The notes under the pieces: generated by a model
Database searches by the model: none
Told to the model about the DNA's origin: nothing
The model's input: the letters and a program-made list of their open reading frames with translations, nothing else
Shown here: positions 8,268-17,447 of the stretch, in pieces
Position numbering within the stretch: position 1 is the first letter of the stretch
Layout of the letters: every line of letters begins with the position of its first letter
NCBI GenBank assembly: GCA_963824275.1
Contig: CAWGOT010000006.1
Span: forward strand, 1,364,001 to 1,428,000
DNA length: 64,000 nt
Reading direction: 5' to 3'
From: JANXQG01 sp963824275
GTDB taxonomy: Bacteria; Planctomycetota; Planctomycetia; Pirellulales; Thermoguttaceae
Program-made: the position numbers and the translations under genes

Positions 8268-9499
8268 TGGCGAATATTCAGTACCTTCAACTCCTGGAGG
8301 CGGTCGATCGACGGTCGCGGCTCACATCCACCGGGATGGAGATCGTCACGACATTCTATGTCGAACCGGCGACGGCGGCCCCGATTGTGGTTTGCGCGTT
8401 GCTCGGACAGGTCACGGGGACCTCGCTCGCAAACTATGGCCGGAATCTCCCCGCGCAGGATTATCAGTATCCGTTCTGCTATTGTGTGGAAGCCCATGAG
8501 ACGCCGTTCGATAAGAGGAGCGTGGCCAGTTCGCCGGCGCGGTTGCCGCTGAAATTCGGGAACTTCAACGTCACAACACTTTCCGCGGTCCAAGCCGCGT
8601 TGGCAAACCCGATTTCTTTCGATGGGCCGGTGATTAAGGGCAAGCCTGCGACGGCGGGGACCACGGGTATTGAGCAGGCCGGGCTAGCCCAAAACATGTG
8701 CGGAGCCTATATCGAAGCCGTCTACCGCCCGCTCTCATCGATCTATTCGGGAAACACGCCAGCGAACGCCTTCGACTACATCGATCCGCAGTTTTATCCG
8801 TGCAGCCGAACGGTCCCGATCAAAACGCTAGCTATTCGTGGCGTAATACCGTTGAGTGATTACTACGTCGCGGATTCAGGGCTGCTTACTGACACGTGGT
8901 CCGAATTCACTATCCGGCGCGTGATGTGCCCCAGCGTGCCGTGGAGTACGATTCAGCAATTAACCAATCGCATCAACGGCCAAAAGGCATGGTCGCCGGC
9001 AAACATGTCGATTGTCGGCTTGCCAAACAACACCTTCCCGCTAGGCACTTTGCGATTCGATTCGGCCGAACCGATCAAGCGGATCATTCCGACGTGCCTT
9101 GCAGCGGATGGGACAACGATCCTAACGACAATGCCCACAGGATCGCCCGGCGCGATTCCAACAACCAGGCAGATGCAATGGTACGACATCATCTATAAAT
9201 TCTCGTGGCGGACGACGTTTGCGGTATGGGGCAACAAGAGTCTTCAATCACAAGGGCCGATGCCGCTTCCGTGGTTTGTGGAATGGTACGACGGCTCCAC
9301 GTGGGCGAACATAATACCAGGCTGGTATGAAGCAACCTTCCCGTTTATTCTGAGCAGTCAGATATTTCCCGCTGACATTGTTCAGCACCATAAATATCTC
9401 GACGCCGAAGATCCTACGTTGCCATTGAATCAGGGCACCACCAAGGTCTATGGCGTTGGCCATCCCTTTGACGCCCTTTTCTTGAATAACGCTCCCTAA
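8267..9499 (+). CDS. Hypothetical protein, structural-looking, part of element
   Basis: 410 residues, rich in aromatic, Pro, Thr and Ser residues, with many predicted beta strands (for example TIRRVMCPSVPWSTIQQLTN and WYDIIYKFSWRTTFAVWG). There is no signal peptide, membrane helix or enzyme motif. GGGAG upstream of the ATG supports the start. Composition, size and position next to an integrase and ATPase suggest a phage-type structural or surface protein, but I recognise no capsid or tail family. The next gene follows after 9 bp, so the two form an operon. Confidence 0.72.
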   Translation: MANIQYLQLLEAVDRRSRLTSTGMEIVTTFYVEPATAAPIVVCALLGQVTGTSLANYGRNLPAQDYQYPFCYCVEAHETPFDKRSVASSPARLPLKFGNFNVTTLSAVQAALANPISFDGPVIKGKPATAGTTGIEQAGLAQNMCGAYIEAVYRPLSSIYSGNTPANAFDYIDPQFYPCSRTVPIKTLAIRGVIPLSDYYVADSGLLTDTWSEFTIRRVMCPSVPWSTIQQLTNRINGQKAWSPANMSIVGLPNNTFPLGTLRFDSAEPIKRIIPTCLAADGTTILTTMPTGSPGAIPTTRQMQWYDIIYKFSWRTTFAVWGNKSLQSQGPMPLPWFVEWYDGSTWANIIPGWYEATFPFILSSQIFPADIVQHHKYLDAEDPTLPLNQGTTKVYGVGHPFDALFLNNAP

Positions 9500-9508
9500 C
9501 CGCCAGCC

Positions 9509-10864
9509 ATGCGCACCCTTCGCAGCCCAACCTCCGCCGCGGAAATCAGCCCCCAGCTAATGGCGGACCTGATTGCCAACCTGCGGAAGCTCTGCAACTT
9601 GTCGGGCACAGGCTGCACCATTACCGAACTCCCCAACGGCATATCGGTGGACGTGCCGCCGCAGAAATTCCCAATTCTCGTCAACCTGACGGAAGACTGG
9701 TACGCTTGCGATTCCGCCCAGGCGACGATCCTTTCCGTCTCACTTGATTCCGATGGCAAGCGGATCGTCAGCGACACCGGCCAGACGGCGATGTGCGACG
9801 ATCCGGCCGGGATGATCACGTGGAACCTGGCGGCGGTCGAGGATGGCTTCGGAAGCCTCTATATTCCAGCCGGATACTACTGCACGGTGTGGCTGTCGCC
9901 AAATTCTCCAAACGGCGCCTACTGGCTTCTGCATGGTGGGCAACCCTGCGAAACGCTGGCGAGCGGCAGCGGCAGCGGGACGCCGATCAAACCGAAACGT
10001 TGTATCGGCATCGATCAGCTTTGCTCCGCGCCACCCGACGAGCACTCGCCCCGGGGATACGGCCCGTGGAAATTGGAGCGCCAAAAAGACGGCTGCATGA
10101 TGATGGTGAGTTGCCCGTTGGGTGGCAGTTCTAGTAGTTCTAGCAGCAGTTCTAGTTCGCCACCATTCTCATGCGTAAGCGTTGCGGGCTACAGCCGCGT
10201 TATCGCCGTCTTCCCTGACGGCAGCGGGTACTTGTACGCTGGATTTACTGATGCTAATTGGCCTGAGTCTGGCACAATTTCCTATAATGCCGGCACCTAT
10301 AACTTCGGTTATATTGGCGGCGGTGGAAACGCTGATGAAAGCGAACTCGCAGCCTTGGTTTCTAGTGGCGGCGTCATGGCCTTCATCGACGGCGGAAGTG
10401 GGAACGTTATTTGCTATCTCCAGGTTATTCCTGCTTCTGAGTCCAGTGGCAACACTTACACGTATGATTCGAGTCTATCTGGCGAAGGCGTTCCTGGCGC
10501 AAACCTTGAATGCACCTGCTATTCTCCAGACAATCCCCCAGATGGTGCGCCGGTGTTGGCCTTCGCGTACCCGAACATGAACATTTCCTCAAATGGCGGC
10601 GCTCTCAGCTTCAGCACCGGGCAGTTCGTGATGGTTGTGGACAACGACGGTTCGCAGCAAGTCATTGGAGCGATTCAGATCAATACTGTAACCAACGAGG
10701 GCACTTACTATTACATCCAGCCTGAAACCTCGGTAGGCAACGGTTGCACAGACCTCTCCGGCGCTACAGTGCAGGTTTTCACTAATGGAGAAGACGAAAC
10801 CATCTTTACCGGGACCACTGCCAACACGGCCCCCGGATCTGGCGAGGCTTCTGCTTCAACTTAA
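9509..10864 (+). CDS. Hypothetical protein with polyserine linker
   Basis: 451 residues in two parts. Residues 1-205 are a mixed domain with several cysteines (CNLSGTGCTI, CIGIDQLCSAP, CMMMVSCPLG). A run of about 10 serines encoded by AGT/AGC/TCT repeats (10129-10155) then leads into a Gly/Ser/Thr/Asn-rich beta-type region of about 230 residues. The C-terminal region resembles repeat-rich fibre or adhesin domains in composition only. No signal peptide is evident, which fits a virion or element protein better than a secreted adhesin. It is in an operon with its neighbours, the glycosyltransferase gene following after 6 bp. Confidence 0.7.
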   Translation: MRTLRSPTSAAEISPQLMADLIANLRKLCNLSGTGCTITELPNGISVDVPPQKFPILVNLTEDWYACDSAQATILSVSLDSDGKRIVSDTGQTAMCDDPAGMITWNLAAVEDGFGSLYIPAGYYCTVWLSPNSPNGAYWLLHGGQPCETLASGSGSGTPIKPKRCIGIDQLCSAPPDEHSPRGYGPWKLERQKDGCMMMVSCPLGGSSSSSSSSSSSPPFSCVSVAGYSRVIAVFPDGSGYLYAGFTDANWPESGTISYNAGTYNFGYIGGGGNADESELAALVSSGGVMAFIDGGSGNVICYLQVIPASESSGNTYTYDSSLSGEGVPGANLECTCYSPDNPPDGAPVLAFAYPNMNISSNGGALSFSTGQFVMVVDNDGSQQVIGAIQINTVTNEGTYYYIQPETSVGNGCTDLSGATVQVFTNGEDETIFTGTTANTAPGSGEASAST

Positions 10865-10870
10865 CGCGCT

Positions 10871-12246
10871 ATGAGTTACTATAATCGCCATACCCTCACG
10901 CATCCGATCATCTGGCACGCCTGCGGCCTCGTGCCGCACAACTCCGGCGACTACGTGACCGGCTTGGAACGCAAGCCCCAGGACAGTCGCAATACCATGT
11001 GGCCGGAGATCCGGGTGTGGGCCCTGGCGCAGAAGATCGCGCCGATCCGGACATTCGCATCCTAGTGCCGAACACCAAGGCCACGTCGCTTATCGAGCGA
11101 CAGCTTTACGAGAACGGCCAGCCTTACGGCGTGGTTGGGAAGTGCCCTGAGTGCCGCGACAAGGCTTGGTCACACATCAAGAAGATGGAAGTCCTGCTCA
11201 AGGGCTGTCAGGCCACCAGAGAGCCCTACGTGGCCGCAATGGACGCTTTCGACGTTTGTTGCTCAGGTAGCCTGTCGGTACTTAAAGAGGCTCTTCGCGG
11301 CAAGCAGATGCTTCTCAGTGCCGACCACATGAAGTGGCCGGTCAATTCGCCTGGCGACGAAAAGATCAACGCCGGGGTCTGGTTCGGCCGAACCGACTAC
11401 GTGACTGGCTGGCTGGAAAAGGCGGTTGCGGCCGTCCCGAGCCACCCCAAGGTAGTGAACGATCAGTTCTATTACCACCTGCTGTTCGATCCTGAGAATC
11501 AGCGGATCGACTATGGCCGCGAGTTCATTCAGACCGAGCTACGGCCGGTCAATATCGTCAACGACTGGGTGAAGTCGGCTTACCTGATTAACCTGGAGCG
11601 AAGAGCAGACCGTTTGCGGCATTGCAGGCGGGAACTGGAGCAATGGCCGTTTCTCACGCCGCGGATATTCGTTGGGGTGGATGGCAAGGCGCACGGCAAG
11701 TCCGGACGGTGGGGTTGCCAGCAATCACACTGCGGCGTTCTGAAGGCAGCGATGGAGGCCGGCGACGAGCACGTATTCGTGCTTGAAGACGATTTTACGC
11801 TCTGCCCGGGCTTCACGGAGAAAATTGCTTGGTTCCTGAATCACGTGCCGGAAGATTGGGAAATCCTCTGGATCGGTGGCTGCCATACGCGAAAGCCGGA
11901 AATGGTCGGCAAGGGCATTACGAGGGCGACAGCGGCCATCAACTGCCACGGCTACGTGGTGCGCAATACCGCCATGCAGCGGCTCTATGACTTTTGGATC
12001 GGTCTGAACGGCGAGCATATCGACAATGCTTTCAAACACCACATGAAGGAGTACAAAGTCTACTGTCCGGAGAATTTTCTGATCGGGCAGGTGGGCCAGA
12101 CGCAGAGCGATATTAGCGGTCGCGTTCGCGAACGAACCGATTTCTGGTCCGCGCATAATCCGCCGCGCGACAGGCGAGCGGAGCGACTCAAGCGTCAAGC
12201 CATCGTGGCGAGGCGCACACAGAAGCAGCCATGTGACTGCAAATAA
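10871..12246 (+). CDS. Glycosyltransferase, family 25-like C-terminus (frameshifted)
   Basis: The C-terminal 220 residues match glycosyltransferase family 25 (LPS and collagen-type galactosyl/glucosyltransferases): it opens with YLINLERRADRL, followed by CQQSHCGVLKAAMEAGDEHV, the metal-binding VLEDDF, and HGYVVRN. The N-terminal half (KINAGVWFGRTDYVTGWLEK, VVNDQFYYHLLF) resembles the glycosyltransferase domain of lysyl-hydroxylase-type enzymes. The first 55 residues, starting MSYYNRHTLTHPIIW at 10871, connect only if one base is shifted near 11050. Otherwise a shorter ORF starts at 10999. It would transfer a hexose to a surface or protein acceptor. Lying within the element operon, it may modify a structural protein. 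Confidence 0.78.
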
Positions 12247-12259
12247 TAAGGAGAAGATC

Positions 12260-12448
12260 ATGCAGAAATTCATCTACGTCACCGGCACGAGCAGCAAGGG
12301 AGAGAAAATCCACATCGCGTTGTCGGCCATTACCCACGTCATCCTGACCAAGAGCGGCGAACATGTTGCCAGCGTCGGCGACCCGGGCACGCCGGGCGCA
12401 CCGCTGCAAGTCACGCTCGACAAGGGCGAGTGGGACAAGATCAAGTAA
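12260..12448 (+). CDS. Small hypothetical protein
   Basis: 62 residues, starting MQKFIYVTGTSSKGEKIHIA. AAGGAG six to seven bases before the ATG is a near-ideal ribosome-binding site and decides this start over the in-frame ATG at 12233. The composition (short strands, Gly/Lys-rich) suggests a small beta-rich protein. It follows the glycosyltransferase gene by 13 bp and closes this plus-strand operon. No family is recognised. Confidence 0.7.
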   Translation: MQKFIYVTGTSSKGEKIHIALSAITHVILTKSGEHVASVGDPGTPGAPLQVTLDKGEWDKIK

Positions 12449-12475
12449 ACTGCGATTAACGCCGGGGTGACGGCG

Positions 12476-12730
12476 CTATTCGCTCTTGCCCGGCGGCTTC
12501 GACAGCCGTTGAACACACTCCGCCGATGCCAGAATCCCGGCCAGCCGCACCGCCTCAATCGGATCGAGCACCACGCCGATCTTGCATGCGGGCGAAACCG
12601 CGTCGGTGTCGGTGACGATCTTCGGGCTCCGCAACTGGATGATAACGCGATGCTTGTCGCTTAGGACGTGCAACTGCCCATCGGCGAGTTGGACGCGGTG
12701 CATGCCTTTGCCTGAGTTTGCTTCAGCCAT
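12476..12730 (-). CDS. Small hypothetical protein downstream of the UDG
   Basis: 84 residues, starting MAEANSGKGMHRVQLADGQL. Predicted to be mainly beta strands with a C-terminal helix (DPIEAVRLAGILASAECVQR). GGAG nine bases upstream supports the ATG at 12730. It begins 24 bp after the TPR-UDG stop on the same strand and so is probably the last gene of the helicase-UDG operon. No function can be assigned. Confidence 0.65.
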   Translation of the reverse strand: MAEANSGKGMHRVQLADGQLHVLSDKHRVIIQLRSPKIVTDTDAVSPACKIGVVLDPIEAVRLAGILASAECVQRLSKPPGKSE

Positions 12731-12754
12731 CGAAATGTCTCCATTGTCTTTTAC

Positions 12755-13999
12755 TCACTTCAACCCCATGGCTTTCATAAGAACCTGAATATCGTCCCAC
12801 ACCTGCCGCTTTGCCGGCGGATTTTGCAGCACGAAGTCGGGATGATAGGTGCAAAGGACCTTCATCCCATTAAAGTCGATCATGCGGCCGCGAAGCTTGC
12901 CGATGGGCATTTCGACGTTCAATAGGTTCTGCGCGGCACAACCTCCAAGGCAGCATATAAATTGCGGCTGGATGATCGCCAGTTGGGCGTCGAGGTATTC
13001 ACGGCAGTTGGCCGGTTCGGGCGGCAGCGGGGTGCGATTGTCCGGCGGGCGGCAACAGACGATGTTCATCAAGTAAACGTCCTCGCGGCGAAGTTTCATG
13101 CCTTTGGTGATGATGTCGGTAAGCAACTGTCCTGCCGTGCCCACGAACGGTTCGCCGTGGCGATCGTCATCGACCGCCGGGGCCTCGCCAATAAAGACCA
13201 GATTGGCAGACGGATTGCCCGCGCCGAAAACTGTCTGTGTCCGGTTGGAAACCAGGATCGGGCAACGATTGCAGACAGCCACGCGACGAGCGACTTCGGC
13301 CAGAGCCTCAGCCTTACGCTTTGACAAGCCGGCATTCGACTCTACTCTTTTGGCTTGCTCGAAGTCCAGATTGGCCTTGTAGTGATCATTCTGTCTCCGG
13401 TAAGCACGGGCACGTAAGCCATAAATATTGGCAATGTGTGGTGCCAGTCGAATGGCCTCGGTGTAATCGGCGATGGCCTTGTCGTAGTCGTCGCCAATCT
13501 CGTGGACGCAGCCTCGCAAGCAGTATACATTGGCGTCATCGGGTTCGAGCCGGATGGCCTCGGTGTAATCGGCGATGGCCTTGTCGTGTTCGCCCTTGTT
13601 CCGGAAGACAATGCCACGGAAGCTATACGCCACGGCGAGGTCCGGGTCAAGCCGGATGGCCTCGGTGTAGTCGGCGATAGCCTTGTCAGGTTCGCCATTT
13701 GTCTGATAAGCGTGGCCACGGCCGAAATACGCTGCGGCATACTTCGATTCAATCTGGATAGCCTCGGTATAAGCGGCAATGGCTTTGTCGTATTCGCCAG
13801 TTTCAAAGAAGGTGTCGCCCCGAGCAACATGCTCCTCAAGCCGCGTGGTATCTTCCGGGACTTCCTGGACGATGGCTGCCGGCTCGGCCGGTGTCGCCGG
13901 GGTATCCGCGACGGGTTGACTGGTCAGTGCCAACTCCGGTTTCTCGTTCACAATCGGTTCGAGAGGTTCGTTGCCATTTGGTTTTCTCTTCTCCGCCAT
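12755..13999 (-). CDS. TPR repeats fused to family 4 uracil-DNA glycosylase
   Basis: 414 residues. After a Pro/Ala-rich lead (1-55) come about five tetratricopeptide repeats (55-225), the DNA copies being nearly identical (repeated AYTEAI.L.P units). Residues 235-414 are a family 4 (Fe-S) uracil-DNA glycosylase, which removes uracil from DNA. The motif GEAPAVDDDRHGEPFVGTAG is present, with the four iron-sulphur cysteines plausible in CNRC, in the CC of NIVCCRP, and in ANCREY. The second catalytic motif appears as TYHPDFVLQNP. A strong AGGAGG precedes the ATG. The TPR fusion is unusual and implies a protein partner. It lies 87 bp downstream of the helicase gene. Confidence 0.92.
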   Translation of the reverse strand: MAEKRKPNGNEPLEPIVNEKPELALTSQPVADTPATPAEPAAIVQEVPEDTTRLEEHVARGDTFFETGEYDKAIAAYTEAIQIESKYAAAYFGRGHAYQTNGEPDKAIADYTEAIRLDPDLAVAYSFRGIVFRNKGEHDKAIADYTEAIRLEPDDANVYCLRGCVHEIGDDYDKAIADYTEAIRLAPHIANIYGLRARAYRRQNDHYKANLDFEQAKRVESNAGLSKRKAEALAEVARRVAVCNRCPILVSNRTQTVFGAGNPSANLVFIGEAPAVDDDRHGEPFVGTAGQLLTDIITKGMKLRREDVYLMNIVCCRPPDNRTPLPPEPANCREYLDAQLAIIQPQFICCLGGCAAQNLLNVEMPIGKLRGRMIDFNGMKVLCTYHPDFVLQNPPAKRQVWDDIQVLMKAMGLK

Positions 14000-14086
14000 G
14001 AAAACCTCCTAACTCACCTCCGCCCACCCCAACAACCTCGCCGAAAACGACGTATCTTCGGCCAAAGCCCCAGTTCATATCAATGC

Positions 14087-17000
14087 CTATTCCAGCCCTT
14101 CGCTGCACACGATGCGGGGAATCGGCTGCCCTTCCGCTTCCAGGCTCTGGCGGTCCAGCCATTCCCGCATGTTGTGCTGGTGGTAAAGCTCGGTCAGGTG
14201 CTTGAAAAGTGACTTGCCGGTGAGGGCGTTGCGGCGGATGCGGTTCAGTTCCCGGTTCAGGGCTCGCGTCATGGGGCCGCGGAATGCTTTGGCCAGGATG
14301 TTGATTTGGGCCTTCATGTCTTCGTCGCTCGACGCCCCGAATTGAACCCGCAGTTCCCGCAAGACGTATCGTTGGCCGTGCGTCAACGAAAGCGTGTGCT
14401 CCCGCTCCGCTTGCCGGTGCTTGACTTCCTCAGCAAACATCCGCTTGACCCCCATCACTTTGGCATTGTAGCCTGCGGCAATGGGCTGGCCTTTGAGATC
14501 CGGGCCGCATTTGATTGCCCCGAGAACGCGGGGAATGTCTCGGCTGGCAATCTCGCCCTGTTCGTCCAGCAGGAATAGCTGCTGGTAGCGGCCAGCCTGG
14601 CAGAAAACGTACATCCCCGGCGTGGCAGCCGGCTTGACGGCTCGGATGCCGTCCCGCAATGCGGCAATCCGATCAAACTCAGCGGGGTTGTCCTTCTGCA
14701 ACTGCCGGAGGATTTCCTCGGCCTCGTTCAGGTCAACGAATTCGTCTTCCTCGTCCTCGAAGAGGCTTAGTTGTCCGCCCTTCTTTTCGTAGATGGCGTA
14801 CATGGCCTCCTCGTTAAGCTGCTCCGTGCGGTCGAGGATTGCAGCGTCTTCACCGATGGTGTCGTGGATTTCCTGAATCCGGTTGTGGAGGCTTTGGCGT
14901 AGACCGAGATTCCGGTCCAGGGCCGTTTCCGGCAGGAAGTTGAATCCCCATACCGTGTCATGCTCTGAGCCGATACGGTCGATTCGGCCGAATCGTTGAA
15001 TGAGCCGCACCGGATTCCAATGAAGGTCGTAGTTGATGATCTTGTCGCAATCCTGAAGGTTCAAACCTTCCGCAAGCACGTCGGTGGCGACCACGGTCAT
15101 TCAGCTCGGTTTCCCCGGGGCCAAATTGGTACTCGGGATTTGCTTTCGGGGCGAAGCGGCCGACAACGCGGGCCTTGCTCTTGTCGCCGCTATAGATCAC
15201 TTCGATGTCGTCGCGTTTTCCGCCGGGATTGAGATTCTCGAAAAGGTATCGGGCCGTGTCGGCATACTGCGTGAAAATGAGCCGCTTGCCGTCCTTGAGC
15301 GGCTTCTTTGCCAGCCGGGCCTTGAGCGTTTGGAGTTTTGCGTCTTGCTCGGGCGTGATCGGCTCGACCAGCTTGAGGATCTTTCCGAAGAGTTTGATGT
15401 CATGCTCGATGTGTTCGCGAAGAACGTCGATGTCGAAGTCGGCCGCATTGTAGCGGCCGGATGCCTGGCGAAGTGCCTCCAAGAGGTCGGCTTCTTCGGC
15501 ATAGTCCGATTCGTAGAGGATCTTCTCCGCTTCCTTGCCGGCGGGAACCATGCCCTCGTCCAAGGCGGCAACGAACGACTCATGCACCCGCAGCAGCCGG
15601 CGGACCGTTTCCCGGAAGGCGTACACACTCGACTCGAACCGCTTGAACAGCAGCACGCGAACCAAGCCGCGAAGGTTCGACCCGGCCCGGTGCAAACTGG
15701 CGTAGGGTTCTCGCCGCTGCTTGGCCGCGTCAACGTAGTGGTAGAGTCCATATCGGGCGTAGGTCAATTCCCCGGCGGGCGGCTTGGCCGTCAGTTTCTT
15801 GCGACCCTTGCCCAGGTAGCCCCGCAATTCCTGGTAAAGCCCCTGGTACGTGTCTTCAATGCTGTATTCGATGGTCTCCAATTCCCGCTTCGGGAAGAAT
15901 TGGTGCCGGCCGGCGACAATCACGTATGCCCTCCGGCGGCCGTCGAGGTACGGCCGGAAGTTGGTCGGGTCAACCGGCTGTTGCGTTTCGGCGTCGAAAC
16001 CGTACCAACGCAAGATGTGGTTGCGTGTCCGCCGGATCAGGATGTTGGCCAGCAGGTCGGGCAACTTTCGTTCCGTCTTCTCGATGAGCTTGAAATACTC
16101 CTTCAGGTCGGGCGGGTCGACCGGAAGGTCGGTCTTGTCGTCCTGGTGAAAGAGCTTGATTTGATGGTAAACATCCCAAGCGGTCTTGTTCCGGGGCGTG
16201 GCCGTCAGAAAACAGCATCGCCGGCCGGTGGCCAGATACTCCTGCACCACCCTGTAGCGTTGCGTGTCGGGGTAGCGGAGATTGTGGCTTTCGTCGATCA
16301 GGACGAAGTCGCGATCCTTGAACTTCACGTCCTTCATCAACAGGCTCATGCCGCCGTCCTCCTCTTCCCGGAGGTAGCCCATCGACAGCACGCGGGCGTT
16401 CAGTTCGTAGACCTCGTTGTACCGCTCCCACATTTCCACAAGCGGGGCCGGGCAAATAATCAACGGTCGGGCATGGTCGGTGCGTTCAAAATGCTTGACT
16501 ATGGCCGCTCCGATGTAGGACTTGCCCAAGCCCACCACGTCGGCCACAAACGACCCGCCATAGTCGCGAATCATCTGCACGGCCTGCCGCACGGCAACCT
16601 TCTGAAAATCGGCCAGCCGACTGGTGATGTCGTCGTCCCAGAGGATGTCTCGGTCGTCCTCGCCTTCAAGCCAGTCCTTGACCAGCGAGTACATGGTCTT
16701 CATGTAGATGTCGTATGGCCTCGCCAGGTTGACGGCCCATGACTGCTGCATCTCCTGCATCAGCGGTTCGTCGAATTCCTGCGACTCCTTCCACAGTTCG
16801 TCAAACCAATGGACCAGTTCCGTGTGGTTGTCGTTGCCTTGGACGACGACGTTCAGTTCGGTGTTGTGGGTCACGCCCGAAAGCGTCAGGTTGGAAGAGC
16901 CGACGATGGCGATGCCCTCTTCGTGCCGCTCGACTGCCTGGCCGTGCCCATCGAACACTTGGCCGTAGGTGAAGATGTACGCCTTGGCGTGCAACCGCCC

Positions 17001-17423
17001 TTTGGTGTAGACACGGACCTTGAGCCGCTTCTCCTCGATGAGTTGCACAAGGGTCTTGACGACCGTTTCGCCTTCGTCGGTCTGGTCCATCGTTTCCAGG
17101 GCGGCGGCGACGTTCTCGGCCGTTTCGGCTACCGCCTGCTTCGCTTCGGTGCGTTTGCGGAAACGCTGGCTTTCAAGCTTATCCGCAACGAGTTCCAGAC
17201 GCCGCGTGCCCTCGGCCAATTGCTCCAGCGTTTGGCGGTCGGTAGTGTTGCCGATTAGCAGGCGGAGTTCTTTCACAGCGGCCAGCTTATCCGCAATGCA
17301 GGTCAATCCCGAGACGAAGAAGTAACCAACGGCAAATCGGGCCGCCTCCGTCGATCCCAGGATGCGGTTGATGTGGTCGCAGAGCTTCTCGTTGCGGTTG
17401 TCAATAATGTCGTGGGTGGGCAT
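14087..17423 (-). CDS. PLD-nuclease/SNF2-type helicase (one frameshift)
   Basis: About 1,110 residues across one shift near 15100, where deleting one A restores the frame. Residues 1-200 are a phospholipase D-type nuclease domain (RLHAKAYIF and GSSNLTLSG, the HxK and following N). Residues 260-760 are a superfamily 2 helicase: motif I DVVGLGKSYIGAAI, motif II DESHNLR, motif III FLTATPRNK. After the shift come ATDVLAEGLNLQ and motif VI QRFGRIDRIGS. The C-terminal 300 residues are helical with an acidic patch (FEDEEDEFVDL). PLD-SNF2 proteins of this type usually travel with DNA methylases in restriction-like or phage-defence loci. The methylase gene here ends 24 bp upstream. Confidence 0.9.
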
Positions 17424-17447
17424 GCTAACAATCGGCCTTTCTGAGGC

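Noticed and set aside
3390..12760. Direct repeat of the tRNA end marking the far boundary of the integrated element
   Set aside because: No second copy of the tRNA-Arg end was found by eye, so the element's limits are left open.
15084..16742. A 552-codon plus-strand open frame
   Set aside because: It is antisense to the helicase, whose motifs are unambiguous.
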